A DNA stretch of 64,000 bases from Streptomyces parvulus (GTDB lineage: Bacteria > Actinomycetota > Actinomycetes > Streptomycetales > Streptomycetaceae). The notes beneath the pieces were generated by a model. That model saw only the letters and a program-made list of their open reading frames with translations, ran no database searches and was not told the origin of the DNA. Each line of letters opens with the position of its first letter. The stretch's first letter is position 1. Positions 28,184-37,041 of the stretch are shown piece by piece. The stretch spans positions 62,001 through 126,000 of the forward strand of contig NZ_BMRX01000006.1 of assembly GCF_014648855.1 (NCBI RefSeq), written 5' to 3'. The translations under genes and the position numbers were made by a program.

Positions 28184-29103
28184 GCGTGCTCGTCTTCGCC
28201 GCCTCCGACAAAGGGGGCACGGGTCGCTCGGTCACCAGCGCCAACCTCGCCTACCAGCGCGCCCTCACCGGCGACCACGTGGCCTACGTCGACTTCGACT
28301 TCGGATCGCCCACCGCCGCCGCCGTCTTCGACGTGCCCGGCGCCATGCGCGGCACCGCGGAGCACGGCCTCCACTCCTACCTGGAGGGCGAGACGGCCGA
28401 ACCGGCCCGCATCGACGTCTGGCGGCAGACCGAGCACCCCCTGCTGCGCGCCCGGCCCAACCAGTCAGGCCGCCTGGTGCTGTTCCCCGGCGACGCGGGC
28501 GGCGGCGAGTTCGCCACCGGCGAGGAGGCGCTGGAGCGCTGCATCGACCTGCTGCTCAAGCTCAACGGCGAGTTCGACGTCACCGTCGTCGACCTCAGCG
28601 CCGGCCGCAGCTACGCCGTCGACATGGTGCTCGCCGCCACCGCCCACCCGCGGATGCGCAACGTCCCCTTCCGCTGGCTGGTCTTCCACCGCTGGACCCG
28701 CCAGCACGTGATCGCCGCCTCCGGACTCGTCCACGCCGAGCACGGCATCATCGGCGGCGGCGTCGACCGCGGTCACGACGAGGACACCCTGCGCGCCGCC
28801 GTCCGCTTCGTGCGCGCCGCGGTGCCCGACCCCGAGTCCCCGCTGTGGTCCCAGGGCTCACCCGCCCAGGCGGCCTGGATGCAGGCCTGCGACGAGGCGC
28901 TGCGCCGGCTCGCCGCCGAGCACCGCATCGGCGACAGCGTCGTCCTCGGCGTCGTACCGCTGGAGCCCATACTCCAGTGGCGCGAGCAGCTGATCACCGA
29001 GGAGGACGTGCTCTCCACCCAGATAGCGAACAAGGAGACCCTGGAAGCGCTGGAGGAGATCGCCCGGCGCCTGACGGACGACACGCACTGGGGGCGGCCG
29101 TGA
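28180..29103 (+). CDS. SCO2523-family variant P-loop protein (ParA/MinD-like)
   Basis: A 307-aa SIMIBI-type protein. The deviant Walker A reads KGGTGRS (11-17): the signature Lys11 is kept, but the lysine normally before Ser is Arg16. YVDFDFGSPTAA follows as the switch I/Walker A' region, and DVTVVDLSAGRSYAVD as Walker B. The rest of the fold resembles ParA/MinD/ArsA ATPases. The Arg should weaken or abolish ATP hydrolysis, so it may be a nucleotide-locked switch. GTG 28180 overlaps the previous stop, with CCAGGAG just upstream; its own stop overlaps the next start in the same way. Confidence 0.78.
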   Translation: MSVLVFAASDKGGTGRSVTSANLAYQRALTGDHVAYVDFDFGSPTAAAVFDVPGAMRGTAEHGLHSYLEGETAEPARIDVWRQTEHPLLRARPNQSGRLVLFPGDAGGGEFATGEEALERCIDLLLKLNGEFDVTVVDLSAGRSYAVDMVLAATAHPRMRNVPFRWLVFHRWTRQHVIAASGLVHAEHGIIGGGVDRGHDEDTLRAAVRFVRAAVPDPESPLWSQGSPAQAAWMQACDEALRRLAAEHRIGDSVVLGVVPLEPILQWREQLITEEDVLSTQIANKETLEALEEIARRLTDDTHWGRP

Positions 29104-30065
29104 GCGACGCCGTGTTCCGCGAGACCGCCGCCGAGCCGCGCACCCAGTCGGTGCCGCTGGCCCATCTCTCCCTGGAACTGGGCCACCTCTACATGGAGGA
29201 CTTCGAGGCCGGCCCCGGACGGCTGCGCCGGCACTTCGAGGAGGTGCGGCCCTGGGCGGAGGCGGCACGGGCCGCCGCCGTCGCCCGGGCCGGCGGCAGG
29301 CGCGCCCGGATCAGCACCTGCTTCCTCGTCGACGACTACTTCACCCGGTTCGCCACCCCGGCCGAGGTCGTCCCCATGCTCCTCGCGGAGGCCGAGCGGG
29401 CCGGGCTCACCGTCGACTACCTCGCCCGCGAGTCCGGCTGCGCCGTCACCGGCAAGACGCCCGTCGCGGAGGCCGTGGCCGGCCGCATCGTCGAGTCGCC
29501 CGTCCCCGGCAGCCACGGCGGGCGCCCGCCGACCGCGCGCACCGGCTGGCTCGCCAACGGCGAACGCGCCCCCGTCGCCCGCGCACCGCAGGCGATGAAG
29601 CGGGCCGCCCCCTGGCAGCCGCCCCGGGAGACCGCCGCCCGCCGCCACTCCGTCTTCCTCGACACCGAACTCTGGAACGACGACGCCGACGGGCACCGCA
29701 CCTGGTCCTGCCCCTTCCTCGCCGCCGTGTGGCAGCTGGCCCGCCTCGGACTGCTCCGCGACGCCGGCGAGGCCGTCCTCGTCCCGCAGCAGCACACCGG
29801 CACCGGCTTCCCCGACGACTGGGACGACCTGCCCTCCCTGGTCCGGCTCAACCCGCGCGCCGACCCCTTCTCCGCCTACCGGACCTGCTCGATCGTGCCC
29901 AACCGCTTCCTCCCCGTCGAGCACGCGGTGCGCGTCGTCCTCGACCAGATCGAGGTCGACCCGGGGGCGCTGGCGCAGGTCGCCGAGCGATCCGGGAAGG
30001 AGCGCACGGCCGTCCCGGACTCGGTCGCCGACCGCGTCTCCTACGTCTTCTACGCGGGGCCCTGA
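29100..30065 (+). CDS. SCO2522-family protein, unknown function
   Basis: A 321-aa soluble protein. Notable segments are LAHLSLELGHLYMEDF near the start, RARISTCFLVDDYFTRFATP (about residues 75-94) with a Cys and an Asp pair, GLTVDYLARESGCA, and TWSCPFLAAVWQLARLGLL. The alternation of beta strands and helices suggests an alpha/beta fold, but I cannot name it. GTG 29100 overlaps the P-loop protein stop (GTGA); the next gene starts 1 nt after this stop. It travels with the SCO252x cluster. Confidence 0.7.
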   Translation: MSDAVFRETAAEPRTQSVPLAHLSLELGHLYMEDFEAGPGRLRRHFEEVRPWAEAARAAAVARAGGRRARISTCFLVDDYFTRFATPAEVVPMLLAEAERAGLTVDYLARESGCAVTGKTPVAEAVAGRIVESPVPGSHGGRPPTARTGWLANGERAPVARAPQAMKRAAPWQPPRETAARRHSVFLDTELWNDDADGHRTWSCPFLAAVWQLARLGLLRDAGEAVLVPQQHTGTGFPDDWDDLPSLVRLNPRADPFSAYRTCSIVPNRFLPVEHAVRVVLDQIEVDPGALAQVAERSGKERTAVPDSVADRVSYVFYAGP

Positions 30066-30066
30066 G

Positions 30067-31047
30067 ATGGCGCCGCGGCAGAGCACCCCGCCCGCCGTCC
30101 TCGCCTGCGGCGAGATCCGCACCTGCCTGCTGCCCGCCCGGCAGGCCCTCGACATCCGCTCCGCCGCCCAGCTCCTCGGCCTGCGCGCCGACGAACGGGT
30201 CCTCCTCTCCGAGCGCCCGGGCCTCTACGCGCGTTCCCCCGACACCCTCACCGGCGTCGACTGCCCGCTGCCCAGCGCCAACGGCGCCCGGATCCGCGCG
30301 GTGGGCACCGTCACCGCGCACGCCGCGCTCACCGAGGGGCGGGTCCTCCAGACCTCAGCGCACTGCCGCCTCCCCGCCGCCGGCCCCGACCAGCGGCGCC
30401 CCTGGGGCGAGTACCTGGTGCGGCCCGGCGTGGTCGAACCGCTCGGCCGGCTCCCGCGGGACGCGGTGGCCGAGGGCGTGCTCGGCGGCGGACGCCACGG
30501 CGACCTCGACGTCGGCCTGGTCGCCGACGGTCTGCTCACCCGGCTGCTGCGCCACCCGCTGCTCGACCAGCGCCCGCCCTTCCGCTCCCGGCCCACCAGG
30601 CTGCGCTGGGTCGCCCTGCCCGCCGAACCGGGCGAGGGCCCCTCGCTCGAACGGTTCACCCTCGCCGAGGACGAGCTGCGCACCGTACGCCTGCGGATCC
30701 CCGAGGACACCGACGGCGCCGGCCTCGCCGCCCTCTGCGACGACCTCGCCCTGCACGACTGGCTGCTCACCACCGTCGTCCGCATGCTCGACGGCATCCG
30801 GCTCGGCGCGTCCGGCGCCGAGGACACCGGGGCCGTCGTCAGGGCGCTGCGCCCCGCCGTGGACCACCTGCTGCACCTGTGGATGCCGGGAGCCCGGGTG
30901 ACCCGCGAACTGGCCCCGCTGTGGGACCCGCTGGAAGAGCGCCCCGGCTTCACCCGGCAGTGGCAGGCCCTGGTGCAGCGCATCCGCGACCAGCTCACCC
31001 TGCACGCCATCCCCGCACCCCACCGGGAGGTGGAGCCGGCCCCCTGA
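30067..31047 (+). CDS. SCO2521-family protein, unknown function
   Basis: A 326-aa soluble protein with no recognisable catalytic motif. It contains GEIRTCLLPARQALDIRSAAQLLGL near the start (key piece EIRTCLLP), a region with CPLPSANGARIRAVGTV and a C-terminal helical half with DLALHDWLLTTVVRMLDG and ALRPAVDHLLHLWMPGARV. ATG 30067 follows the preceding stop by 1 nt. It closes the tightly packed part of the cluster; 74 bp separate it from the membrane protein gene. Confidence 0.7.
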   Translation: MAPRQSTPPAVLACGEIRTCLLPARQALDIRSAAQLLGLRADERVLLSERPGLYARSPDTLTGVDCPLPSANGARIRAVGTVTAHAALTEGRVLQTSAHCRLPAAGPDQRRPWGEYLVRPGVVEPLGRLPRDAVAEGVLGGGRHGDLDVGLVADGLLTRLLRHPLLDQRPPFRSRPTRLRWVALPAEPGEGPSLERFTLAEDELRTVRLRIPEDTDGAGLAALCDDLALHDWLLTTVVRMLDGIRLGASGAEDTGAVVRALRPAVDHLLHLWMPGARVTRELAPLWDPLEERPGFTRQWQALVQRIRDQLTLHAIPAPHREVEPAP

Positions 31048-31121
31048 GCGGGCCCAGCGCCTCCCACGCACATCCCCGCACCCCGATCCGACCCGCGCAT
31101 CCCAACGGGGGGAGAAGCGAG

Positions 31122-32237
31122 ATGAGCACGGCACAGACACCCCGACCCGACGACAAGCCCCGCACCCCGGGCCCGGCCGACCCGAGAGGGGAGTCCCCAT
31201 GGGCGCGCATGCTGCTGGTGGCGCTCGTGGTCGGCGCCCTCTTCTGGAGCGTCACCGCGCTGCTGAGCCCGGACGACGGCACCCTGCGGGTGTTCGCGGC
31301 CGCCGTCCTCTGCGCCGGCGCGGCCCTCCTCGTCCAGTACCTCCTCGGCCTCGCGCCACGCCCGGGGCACGAGCGGCTGGAGGAGCACACCCGCCGGGTG
31401 GAGAGCGCCCTCGCCGAGAACACCGCCGCGCTGCGGGACGGGCTCAACCAGTACGACGACGAACTCAAGTCCGGTCTGACCCGGCACACCGAAGACGTCA
31501 AACAGCTCGTCGAGACGCACGTCAGCCACGGCGACCACCGGTCCGGCGAGTCCGCGACACCGCTGGACCCGGTCCGCATCGACAGCGTGCCCGACCTGGC
31601 CAAGGGCTTCGCCGACGTCCTGCTGCCGAGCCCCTCGATCCTGCACACCTTCGTCCACCTGGAGATGTCCCGGGTGGTCGGCCACATGGCGGACCTCACC
31701 AACCTGAGCGCCGAGTGCCCGGGCGAGAACCACGACTGGATGCTCACCCTCACCCGGGCCGCCGAGCAGTCCATCTGCGCCACCAGCACCTCCGTCGACC
31801 GGGAGTTCTGGAGCAGCGAGCCGGCCGGCCGCTACCTCGACGCCCAGCAGGAGGCGATCGACGAACAGGGCGTCTCGGTGCGCCGCCTGTTCCTGCTGGA
31901 GAGCGCCAGGGAACTCGACGACCGGCTGCTGCGGCTGTGCGAGGAGCAGGAACTGCGGCGCATCGACGTACGCGTGGCGGTCCTGCCGGAACTGCCCCCG
32001 CACCTCCAGCGCGGCACCACCAACGACTTCATCCTCTACGACGAGGAGGTGTCGTTCGAGATCGAACAGGACCTGCGCGACGTCAACGTGCGCACCCGCC
32101 TGACCGCCCGCCAGGACTACGTACGGGACCGCCTGAAGCGCTTCCGCGAACTCTGGGACGCGGGCATGGGCCTGCGCGAACTGGAGGTGCGCGTCGACGA
32201 CGAGGAGGACGGCAACTGGATGGTCGACCGGGCCTGA
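31122..32237 (+). CDS. membrane-anchored coiled-coil protein, unknown function
   Basis: A 371-aa protein. After 28 hydrophilic residues come two membrane segments (about 30-47 and 55-75), then a coiled coil with heptad-like LEEHTRRVESALAENTAAL and TRHTEDVKQLVETHV. The cytosolic C-terminal domain (about 130-371) holds FWSSEPAGRYLDAQQEAID and VSVRRLFLLESA, faintly like DUF6879/phospholipase D-like effector-associated domains; that similarity is not secure. ATG 31122 has GGGGGGAG at 31107-31114. Same strand and spacing suggest it is the membrane partner of the SCO2521-2525 genes. Confidence 0.7.
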   Translation: MSTAQTPRPDDKPRTPGPADPRGESPWARMLLVALVVGALFWSVTALLSPDDGTLRVFAAAVLCAGAALLVQYLLGLAPRPGHERLEEHTRRVESALAENTAALRDGLNQYDDELKSGLTRHTEDVKQLVETHVSHGDHRSGESATPLDPVRIDSVPDLAKGFADVLLPSPSILHTFVHLEMSRVVGHMADLTNLSAECPGENHDWMLTLTRAAEQSICATSTSVDREFWSSEPAGRYLDAQQEAIDEQGVSVRRLFLLESARELDDRLLRLCEEQELRRIDVRVAVLPELPPHLQRGTTNDFILYDEEVSFEIEQDLRDVNVRTRLTARQDYVRDRLKRFRELWDAGMGLRELEVRVDDEEDGNWMVDRA

Positions 32238-32264
32238 CCGGCCGGGCCCGGTGACGCCGGGCGT

Positions 32265-33758
32265 CTAGTCCCGGCAGTAGACGTCGGTCGCGGGCCGGTC
32301 GCCGGTCGCGAGGAAGCGGGAGACGGTCCGGTCGCCGCAGGCGTTGCCGTTGGCGAGGTAGGCGTCGTGGCCGGTGGAGTCCACGGTGACCATCACCGCG
32401 CGCCGGCCGAGCGCCTCGCGCATCCTCAGCGCGCCGGCGAGCGGGGTGGCGACGTCCCGTTCGTTCTGGACGAGCAGGACGTTGGACGGCCCCCGGCCGG
32501 TGATCCGCACCGGCGCCTCGCGCGGTGGGTACGGCCAGGCGGCGCACACCATCGCGTTGCGGGGCATGCCGGCGGTGAGCGGGTACTTGGCGCGGCTCTC
32601 GGCGACGTCCTTGCGGTACACGGCGGGTGACGTGGGCCAGGCCACGTCGTTGCAGAGCGCCCCGACGCCCACGGCGGTCACGTTCTGCAGCACCGCCTCC
32701 GGCGGGCCCTGGGGCGCCGGGGGCACGGTGCCCTCCAGCGCCGCCCGCATCAGCCTGGCCAGCGTGGGGTAACTGCCGGGCCGGTAGAGGCTGTCCAGCA
32801 TCGTCTGGCGCAGCACGTTGCCGTTCAGCTCCTGGGGGTTGGCCCCGGGCCAGGGGATCGGCGCGCGGTCCAGCCGGGCGGCCAGCCGCAGGAACAGCGG
32901 CCGTACGTCGGCGGCCCGGTCCGCCACCCGGTCCGGGTTGCCCGGCGCCGAGGCCCAGGCCGCGAAGTGCGGGAAGGTGTCCTCCACGCCCTGCTCGTGC
33001 CCGGCGAGCCAGGCGCGGGCGACGCGGGTGGGGTCGGGGTCGTCGTTGCTGTCCAGCACGACGCGGTCGGTGCGGTGCGGGAAGAGCTGCGCGTACACCG
33101 CGCCGACGTACGTCCCGTACGACACCCCCCACGCCGAGAGCCTGCGCTCGCCCAGCGCGGCCCGCAGGCGGTCGATGTCGCGGGCCTCGTTGGCGGTGCT
33201 GATGTGCCGGATCAGCGCACCGCCGTCGCGGACGCAGGCGTCGGCGACGCGCCGGGCGGTGTCGAGGTTCCCGTCGATCGAGCCGTCGGGGGCGGGCCAG
33301 GGCCGGAGTCTGGAGGTGGCGAGGTCGGCGGTCTCCAGCCCGCAGTCGACGGAGGAGGAGGGGGCGACCCCGCGCGGCGCGAAGCCGACGAGGTCGTAGG
33401 CGTCCCGGACGCTCCGCGGCAGCTTCTGCCCCTTACCGGACGGGTCGTTCAGGCTGGAGCCGCCCGGTCCGCCGGGGATGAGCAGCAGGGTCCCGCGCCG
33501 GGCGTCCGGGTTCCCGCTCCGGATGCGCGAGACGGCGATGCCGATACGGGGGCCGCCGGGATCGGCGTAGTCCATGGGCACCTGGAGCGTGGCGCACTGC
33601 TGACGGGGGTCGGCGGCACCTTCGCACTCCGTCCAGGCGAGGCTCCCGGCCGGGACCCCGGCCCCGGCGGAGGCGGTGACCGGCGCGGTGATGCCGAGGA
33701 GTGCGGTGGAGACGCCGACGACGGCGGCGTTGCGGACGGTTCGCTTGCGCAGTGTCAT
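32265..33758 (-). CDS. secreted tripeptidyl aminopeptidase-like alpha/beta hydrolase (TAP family)
   Basis: A 497-aa serine hydrolase of the Streptomyces Tap/SlpD/SlpE type that removes N-terminal tripeptides from secreted proteins. A signal peptide (basic MTLRKRTVRN, hydrophobic core, TASAGAG) ends near residue 34. The nucleophile is in WGVSYGTYVGA, Asp in NERDVATP and His in DSTGHDAYL. C-terminal Cys residues (ACGD, YCRD) probably pair. ATG 33758 gives a proper signal peptide; ATG 33794 would add a 12-residue Arg-rich extension. Confidence 0.88.
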   Translation of the reverse strand: MTLRKRTVRNAAVVGVSTALLGITAPVTASAGAGVPAGSLAWTECEGAADPRQQCATLQVPMDYADPGGPRIGIAVSRIRSGNPDARRGTLLLIPGGPGGSSLNDPSGKGQKLPRSVRDAYDLVGFAPRGVAPSSSVDCGLETADLATSRLRPWPAPDGSIDGNLDTARRVADACVRDGGALIRHISTANEARDIDRLRAALGERRLSAWGVSYGTYVGAVYAQLFPHRTDRVVLDSNDDPDPTRVARAWLAGHEQGVEDTFPHFAAWASAPGNPDRVADRAADVRPLFLRLAARLDRAPIPWPGANPQELNGNVLRQTMLDSLYRPGSYPTLARLMRAALEGTVPPAPQGPPEAVLQNVTAVGVGALCNDVAWPTSPAVYRKDVAESRAKYPLTAGMPRNAMVCAAWPYPPREAPVRITGRGPSNVLLVQNERDVATPLAGALRMREALGRRAVMVTVDSTGHDAYLANGNACGDRTVSRFLATGDRPATDVYCRD

Positions 33759-33876
33759 GCGGAGAGCCTCGCGGAGCCCGCGGCGCGCTCCCATCCGGCC
33801 AACATCCCTATGCGCAGGGGGGATTGCCCCAGGGTGGGTACTGCCCGGGCGAGGGACGCCCGGGCAGTACCCGGAC

Positions 33877-34599
33877 TCACCTCAGGTGCCGGCCGAAGAA
33901 CCGGTCGCCGTCCTCCACCTCTAACCACGGGGTGCCGGTGTGGCCGCCCATGTTGGCGTGCAGCGTCTTCTCCTCGCTGCCGAAGGCGTCGAAGAGGTCG
34001 AGGGCGCGCCGGCGCGGGTTGCCCTCGTCGTCCCACTGCAGCAGGAGCAGCAGCGGCACCCGGACCCGCGGGGCCTGCTCCCGCTGGGCGCGGGGCACGA
34101 AGCCGCCCGCGAAGAAGCCGGCCGCCGCGATCCGCTGGTCGGCCGCCGCCAGGCGGATGCCGAGGGCCATCCACCCCGAGTACCCGACCGGGCCGCCGAT
34201 GCCGGGCAGCTCCAGGAGGGCGTCCAGGGTGGTGAGCCACTCCGGGGCCGCGTTCTCGACCAGCGGGCCGACGAGGGCCTCGAAGGCCTCGTCGGCGGGC
34301 TCGCCGTCCCGCAGCGCCCGGCGGAGCTCGGCGCGGGCCCGCTCGTCGGCCGCGGAGCGGGGCCGGTCACCGCACCCGGCGGCGTCCACGGAGGCCACCG
34401 CGTAGCCGGCCGCCGCGGTGTGCACGGCGCGGGCCACCAGCCGGGGCTCCGCCTTGGACATGCCGTTGTTGTGGGCCATCAGCACCAGCGGGACCTGGCC
34501 GTCGGACTCGGGCGTCCACAGGGTGCCGGGGATCTCGCCGAGGGTGAACTCGCGGGCGACGACCCCGTCGTCGAGGCGTCGTTCGGAAGTGAAACGCAT
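33877..34599 (-). CDS. alpha/beta hydrolase (dienelactone hydrolase-like)
   Basis: A 240-aa hydrolase with no signal peptide. GTLWTPE and VPLVLMAHNNGMSKAEP give the first strands and oxyanion region, GYSGWMALG the nucleophile elbow (Ser in GYSGW, with Trp where Gly is usual), QWDDEGNPRRRALDLFDAFG the acid, and NMGGHTGTP the His. The family includes esterases and dienelactone hydrolases; the substrate is unknown. ATG 34599 starts it. The 238 bp before recO hold its promoter and otherwise nothing I can support firmly. Confidence 0.82.
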   Translation of the reverse strand: MRFTSERRLDDGVVAREFTLGEIPGTLWTPESDGQVPLVLMAHNNGMSKAEPRLVARAVHTAAAGYAVASVDAAGCGDRPRSAADERARAELRRALRDGEPADEAFEALVGPLVENAAPEWLTTLDALLELPGIGGPVGYSGWMALGIRLAAADQRIAAAGFFAGGFVPRAQREQAPRVRVPLLLLLQWDDEGNPRRRALDLFDAFGSEEKTLHANMGGHTGTPWLEVEDGDRFFGRHLR

Positions 34600-34837
34600 G
34601 GTCGTGCCTTTCGGGAGTGCGCTTGAACGGCGCTCCCGGACGACCTATCGCCCGACCGTGACCCCGAAGGAGAGCACCCACGTCGAAACGTCCACGGGTA
34701 CCACCTCCTCGTCCTGTCGCACGGCCACCGAGAAGCTAGCAGTGGATGCCACCGGGCCGCCAACGGGTTTTCCGCGGCGCACACCGATGCCCCGAGGCGG
34801 GGTGAGCCGCCCCGGGGCATGCGCGAGAATGGGCGGC

Positions 34838-35587
34838 ATGAGTCTGTTCCGCGACGACGGCATCGTGCTGCGCACCCAGAAGCTGGGTGAGGCGGACCGG
34901 ATCATCACCCTGCTCACGCGCGGTCACGGACGCGTACGCGCCGTGGCCCGCGGGGTGCGGCGGACCAAGTCGAAGTTCGGCGCCCGCCTGGAGCCGTTCT
35001 CCCACGTGGACGTGCAGTTCTTCGCCCGGAACAGCGAGCTGGTCGGGCGCGGGCTGCCGCTGTGCACGCAGAGCGAGACCATCGCGCCGTACGGCGGCGG
35101 GATCGTCACCGACTACGCCCGCTACACCGCCGGCACGGCCATGCTGGAGACGGCCGAGCGGTTCACCGACCACGAGGGCGAGCCGGCCGTGCAGCAGTAC
35201 CTGCTGCTCGTCGGCGCGCTGCGCACCCTCGCCCGCGGCGAGCACGCCCCGAACCTGGTGCTCGACGCGTTCCTCCTGCGCTCGCTGGCCGTCAACGGGT
35301 ACGCGCCGACCTTCGGGGACTGCGCGAAGTGCGGCCTGCCCGGTCCGAACCGGTTCTTCTCGGTCGGCTCGGGCGGCTCCGTCTGCGGCGACTGCCGGGT
35401 GCCCGGCAGCGTCGTACCCTCGCCCCAGGCCCTGGAACTGCTCGGGGCGCTGCTCACGGGAGACTGGGGCACCGCGGACGCGTGCGAGCCGCGGTACGTC
35501 CGGGAGGGCAGCGGCCTGGTCTCCGCCTACCTGCACTGGCACCTGGAGCGGGGCCTGCGCTCGCTGCGGTACGTAGAGAAGTCCTGA
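34838..35587 (+). CDS. recO: DNA repair protein RecO
   Basis: A 249-aa recombination mediator that helps load RecA with RecR. The N-terminal OB fold reads MSLFRDDGIVLRTQKLGEADRIITLLT, and the zinc site is CAKCGL with VCGDCR (residues about 164-188). Length is standard. ATG 34838 starts at the family N-terminus. Neighbouring uppS 63 bp downstream is a conserved actinobacterial pairing. Confidence 0.95.
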   Translation: MSLFRDDGIVLRTQKLGEADRIITLLTRGHGRVRAVARGVRRTKSKFGARLEPFSHVDVQFFARNSELVGRGLPLCTQSETIAPYGGGIVTDYARYTAGTAMLETAERFTDHEGEPAVQQYLLLVGALRTLARGEHAPNLVLDAFLLRSLAVNGYAPTFGDCAKCGLPGPNRFFSVGSGGSVCGDCRVPGSVVPSPQALELLGALLTGDWGTADACEPRYVREGSGLVSAYLHWHLERGLRSLRYVEKS

Positions 35588-35650
35588 GCGCCCCTGAGCA
35601 GTCCGGGGCGGCACCACGGTAAGACCACGTTACGAGGAGACGAGAGACAC

Positions 35651-36487
35651 ATGGCGGTACGCGGGATCCTGGGGCGGCAGCGCCGGGAGTACAGGACGCC
35701 GGAACCGCACCCGTCCGGCGCACGGCCCCCGGGCCTCGGCGAGCTGGTCCCCGAGCATGTGGCGATCGTCATGGACGGCAACGGGCGCTGGGCCAAGGAG
35801 CGCGGCCTGCCGCGCACCGAGGGGCACAAGGTCGGCGCCGAGCGGGTGCTCGACGTGCTCCAGGGTGCGATCGAGATGGGCGTGAAGAACATCTCCCTGT
35901 ACGCCTTCTCCACGGAGAACTGGAAGCGGTCGCCGGACGAGGTGCGCTTCCTGATGAACTTCAACCGGGACTTCATCCGCAAGACCCGCGACCAGCTCGA
36001 CGAGCTGGGGATCCGCGTGCGCTGGGTGGGGCGGATGCCGAAGCTGTGGAAGTCCGTGGCCAAGGAGCTCCAGGTCGCCCAGGAGCAGACCAAGGACAAC
36101 GACCGGCTGACGCTGTACTTCTGCATGAACTACGGCGGCCGCGCCGAGATCGCGGACGCCGCGCAGGCCCTCGCCGAGGACGTGCGGGCCGGGAGGCTCG
36201 ACCCGTCGAAGGTCAACGAGAAGACCCTCGCGAAGTACCTGTACTACCCGGACATGCCGGACGTGGACCTGTTCCTGCGGCCCAGCGGCGAGCAGCGCAC
36301 GTCCAACTACCTGCTCTGGCAGAGCGCGTACGCCGAGATGGTGTTCCAGGACGTGCTCTGGCCGGACTTCGACCGGCGCGACCTGTGGCGGGCCTGCCTG
36401 GAGTTCGCCTCCCGCGACCGCCGCTTCGGCGGCGCCATCCCGAACGAGGAGCTGCTGGCCATGGAGGGCCGCAGCGGAGGCAACTGA
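35651..36487 (+). CDS. uppS: isoprenyl transferase (UPP synthase family)
   Basis: A 278-aa cis-prenyltransferase making long-chain polyprenyl diphosphate for cell-wall lipid carriers. The catalytic Asp42 is in [12 protein letters not shown] (37-48); [33 protein letters not shown] (key pieces [10 protein letters not shown] and NYLLWQ) and VLWPDF complete the family set. ATG 35651 has GAGGAGACGAG upstream. The 30-residue N-terminal extension is typical in actinobacteria. Confidence 0.95.
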   Translation: MAVRGILGRQRREYRTPEPHPSGARPPGLGELVPEHVAIVMDGNGRWAKERGLPRTEGHKVGAERVLDVLQGAIEMGVKNISLYAFSTENWKRSPDEVRFLMNFNRDFIRKTRDQLDELGIRVRWVGRMPKLWKSVAKELQVAQEQTKDNDRLTLYFCMNYGGRAEIADAAQALAEDVRAGRLDPSKVNEKTLAKYLYYPDMPDVDLFLRPSGEQRTSNYLLWQSAYAEMVFQDVLWPDFDRRDLWRACLEFASRDRRFGGAIPNEELLAMEGRSGGN

Positions 36488-36530
36488 GCCCGTCCGGCGT
36501 TTCGAGACGAGGCCGTCGGGCCCGCAAGAG

Positions 36531-36555
36531 GGGTCCGGGGCCGGGCCCCGGACCC
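36531..36555. terminator. bidirectional terminator between uppS and zur
   Basis: GGGTCCGGGGCC-G-GGCCCCGGACCC is a perfect inverted repeat located between the convergent uppS and zur stops. In practice it folds with a three-base loop. It could end transcripts from both sides. Confidence 0.65.
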
Positions 36556-36561
36556 GGCGGC

Positions 36562-36981
36562 TCAGCCCCGGGAGGCGGCCGCGCAGTCGGCGCAGGTGCC
36601 GAAGATCTCCACGGTGTGGGCGACGTTGACGTAGCCGTGCTCGGCGGCGATGGCCTCGGCCCACTTCTCCACCGCGGGGCCCTCGACCTCGACGGCCTTG
36701 CCGCAGGTGCGGCAGACCAGGTGGTGGTGGTGGTCGTCGGTGGAGCAGCGGCGGTAGACGGACTCGCCGTCGGCGGTGCGCAGCACGTCCACCTCACCGG
36801 CGTCGGCGAGGGACTGCAGGGTGCGGTAGACGGTGGTGAGCCCGACCGAGTCGCCCTTGTGCTTGAGCATGTCGTGGAGCTCCTGCGCGCTGCGGAACTC
36901 CTCGACCTCCTGCAGCGCCGCCGACACGGCGGCCCGCTGCCGGGTGGCGCGGCCCTTCACGGGCGGTCCAGCGGTGGTCAC
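36562..36981 (-). CDS. zur: zinc uptake regulator Zur (Fur family)
   Basis: A 139-aa Fur-family repressor using Zn2+ as corepressor. The winged helix contains LTTVYRTLQSLADAGEVDVL (48-67). DDHHHHLVC (82-90) with Cys90/Cys93 and Cys130/Cys133 supplies the structural and regulatory zinc sites. GTG 36981 has GAGGAGGA 5 nt upstream; longer in-frame starts lack one. It follows znuB by 60 bp, so it is probably the last gene of znuACB-zur and autoregulated. Confidence 0.95.
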   Translation of the reverse strand: MTTAGPPVKGRATRQRAAVSAALQEVEEFRSAQELHDMLKHKGDSVGLTTVYRTLQSLADAGEVDVLRTADGESVYRRCSTDDHHHHLVCRTCGKAVEVEGPAVEKWAEAIAAEHGYVNVAHTVEIFGTCADCAAASRG

Positions 36982-37041
36982 CGGATTCCTCCTCACGTCT
37001 GCGGCTTGCCGGGCCATTGTGCCAGCCCGGCCCGGCGGCAG

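Noticed and set aside
34645..34720. Short minus-strand peptide (VDVSTWVLSFGVTVGR) with GAGGAGG upstream, between the hydrolase and recO
   Set aside because: It has a good ribosome-binding site, but nothing else distinguishes it from chance, and there is no known family.
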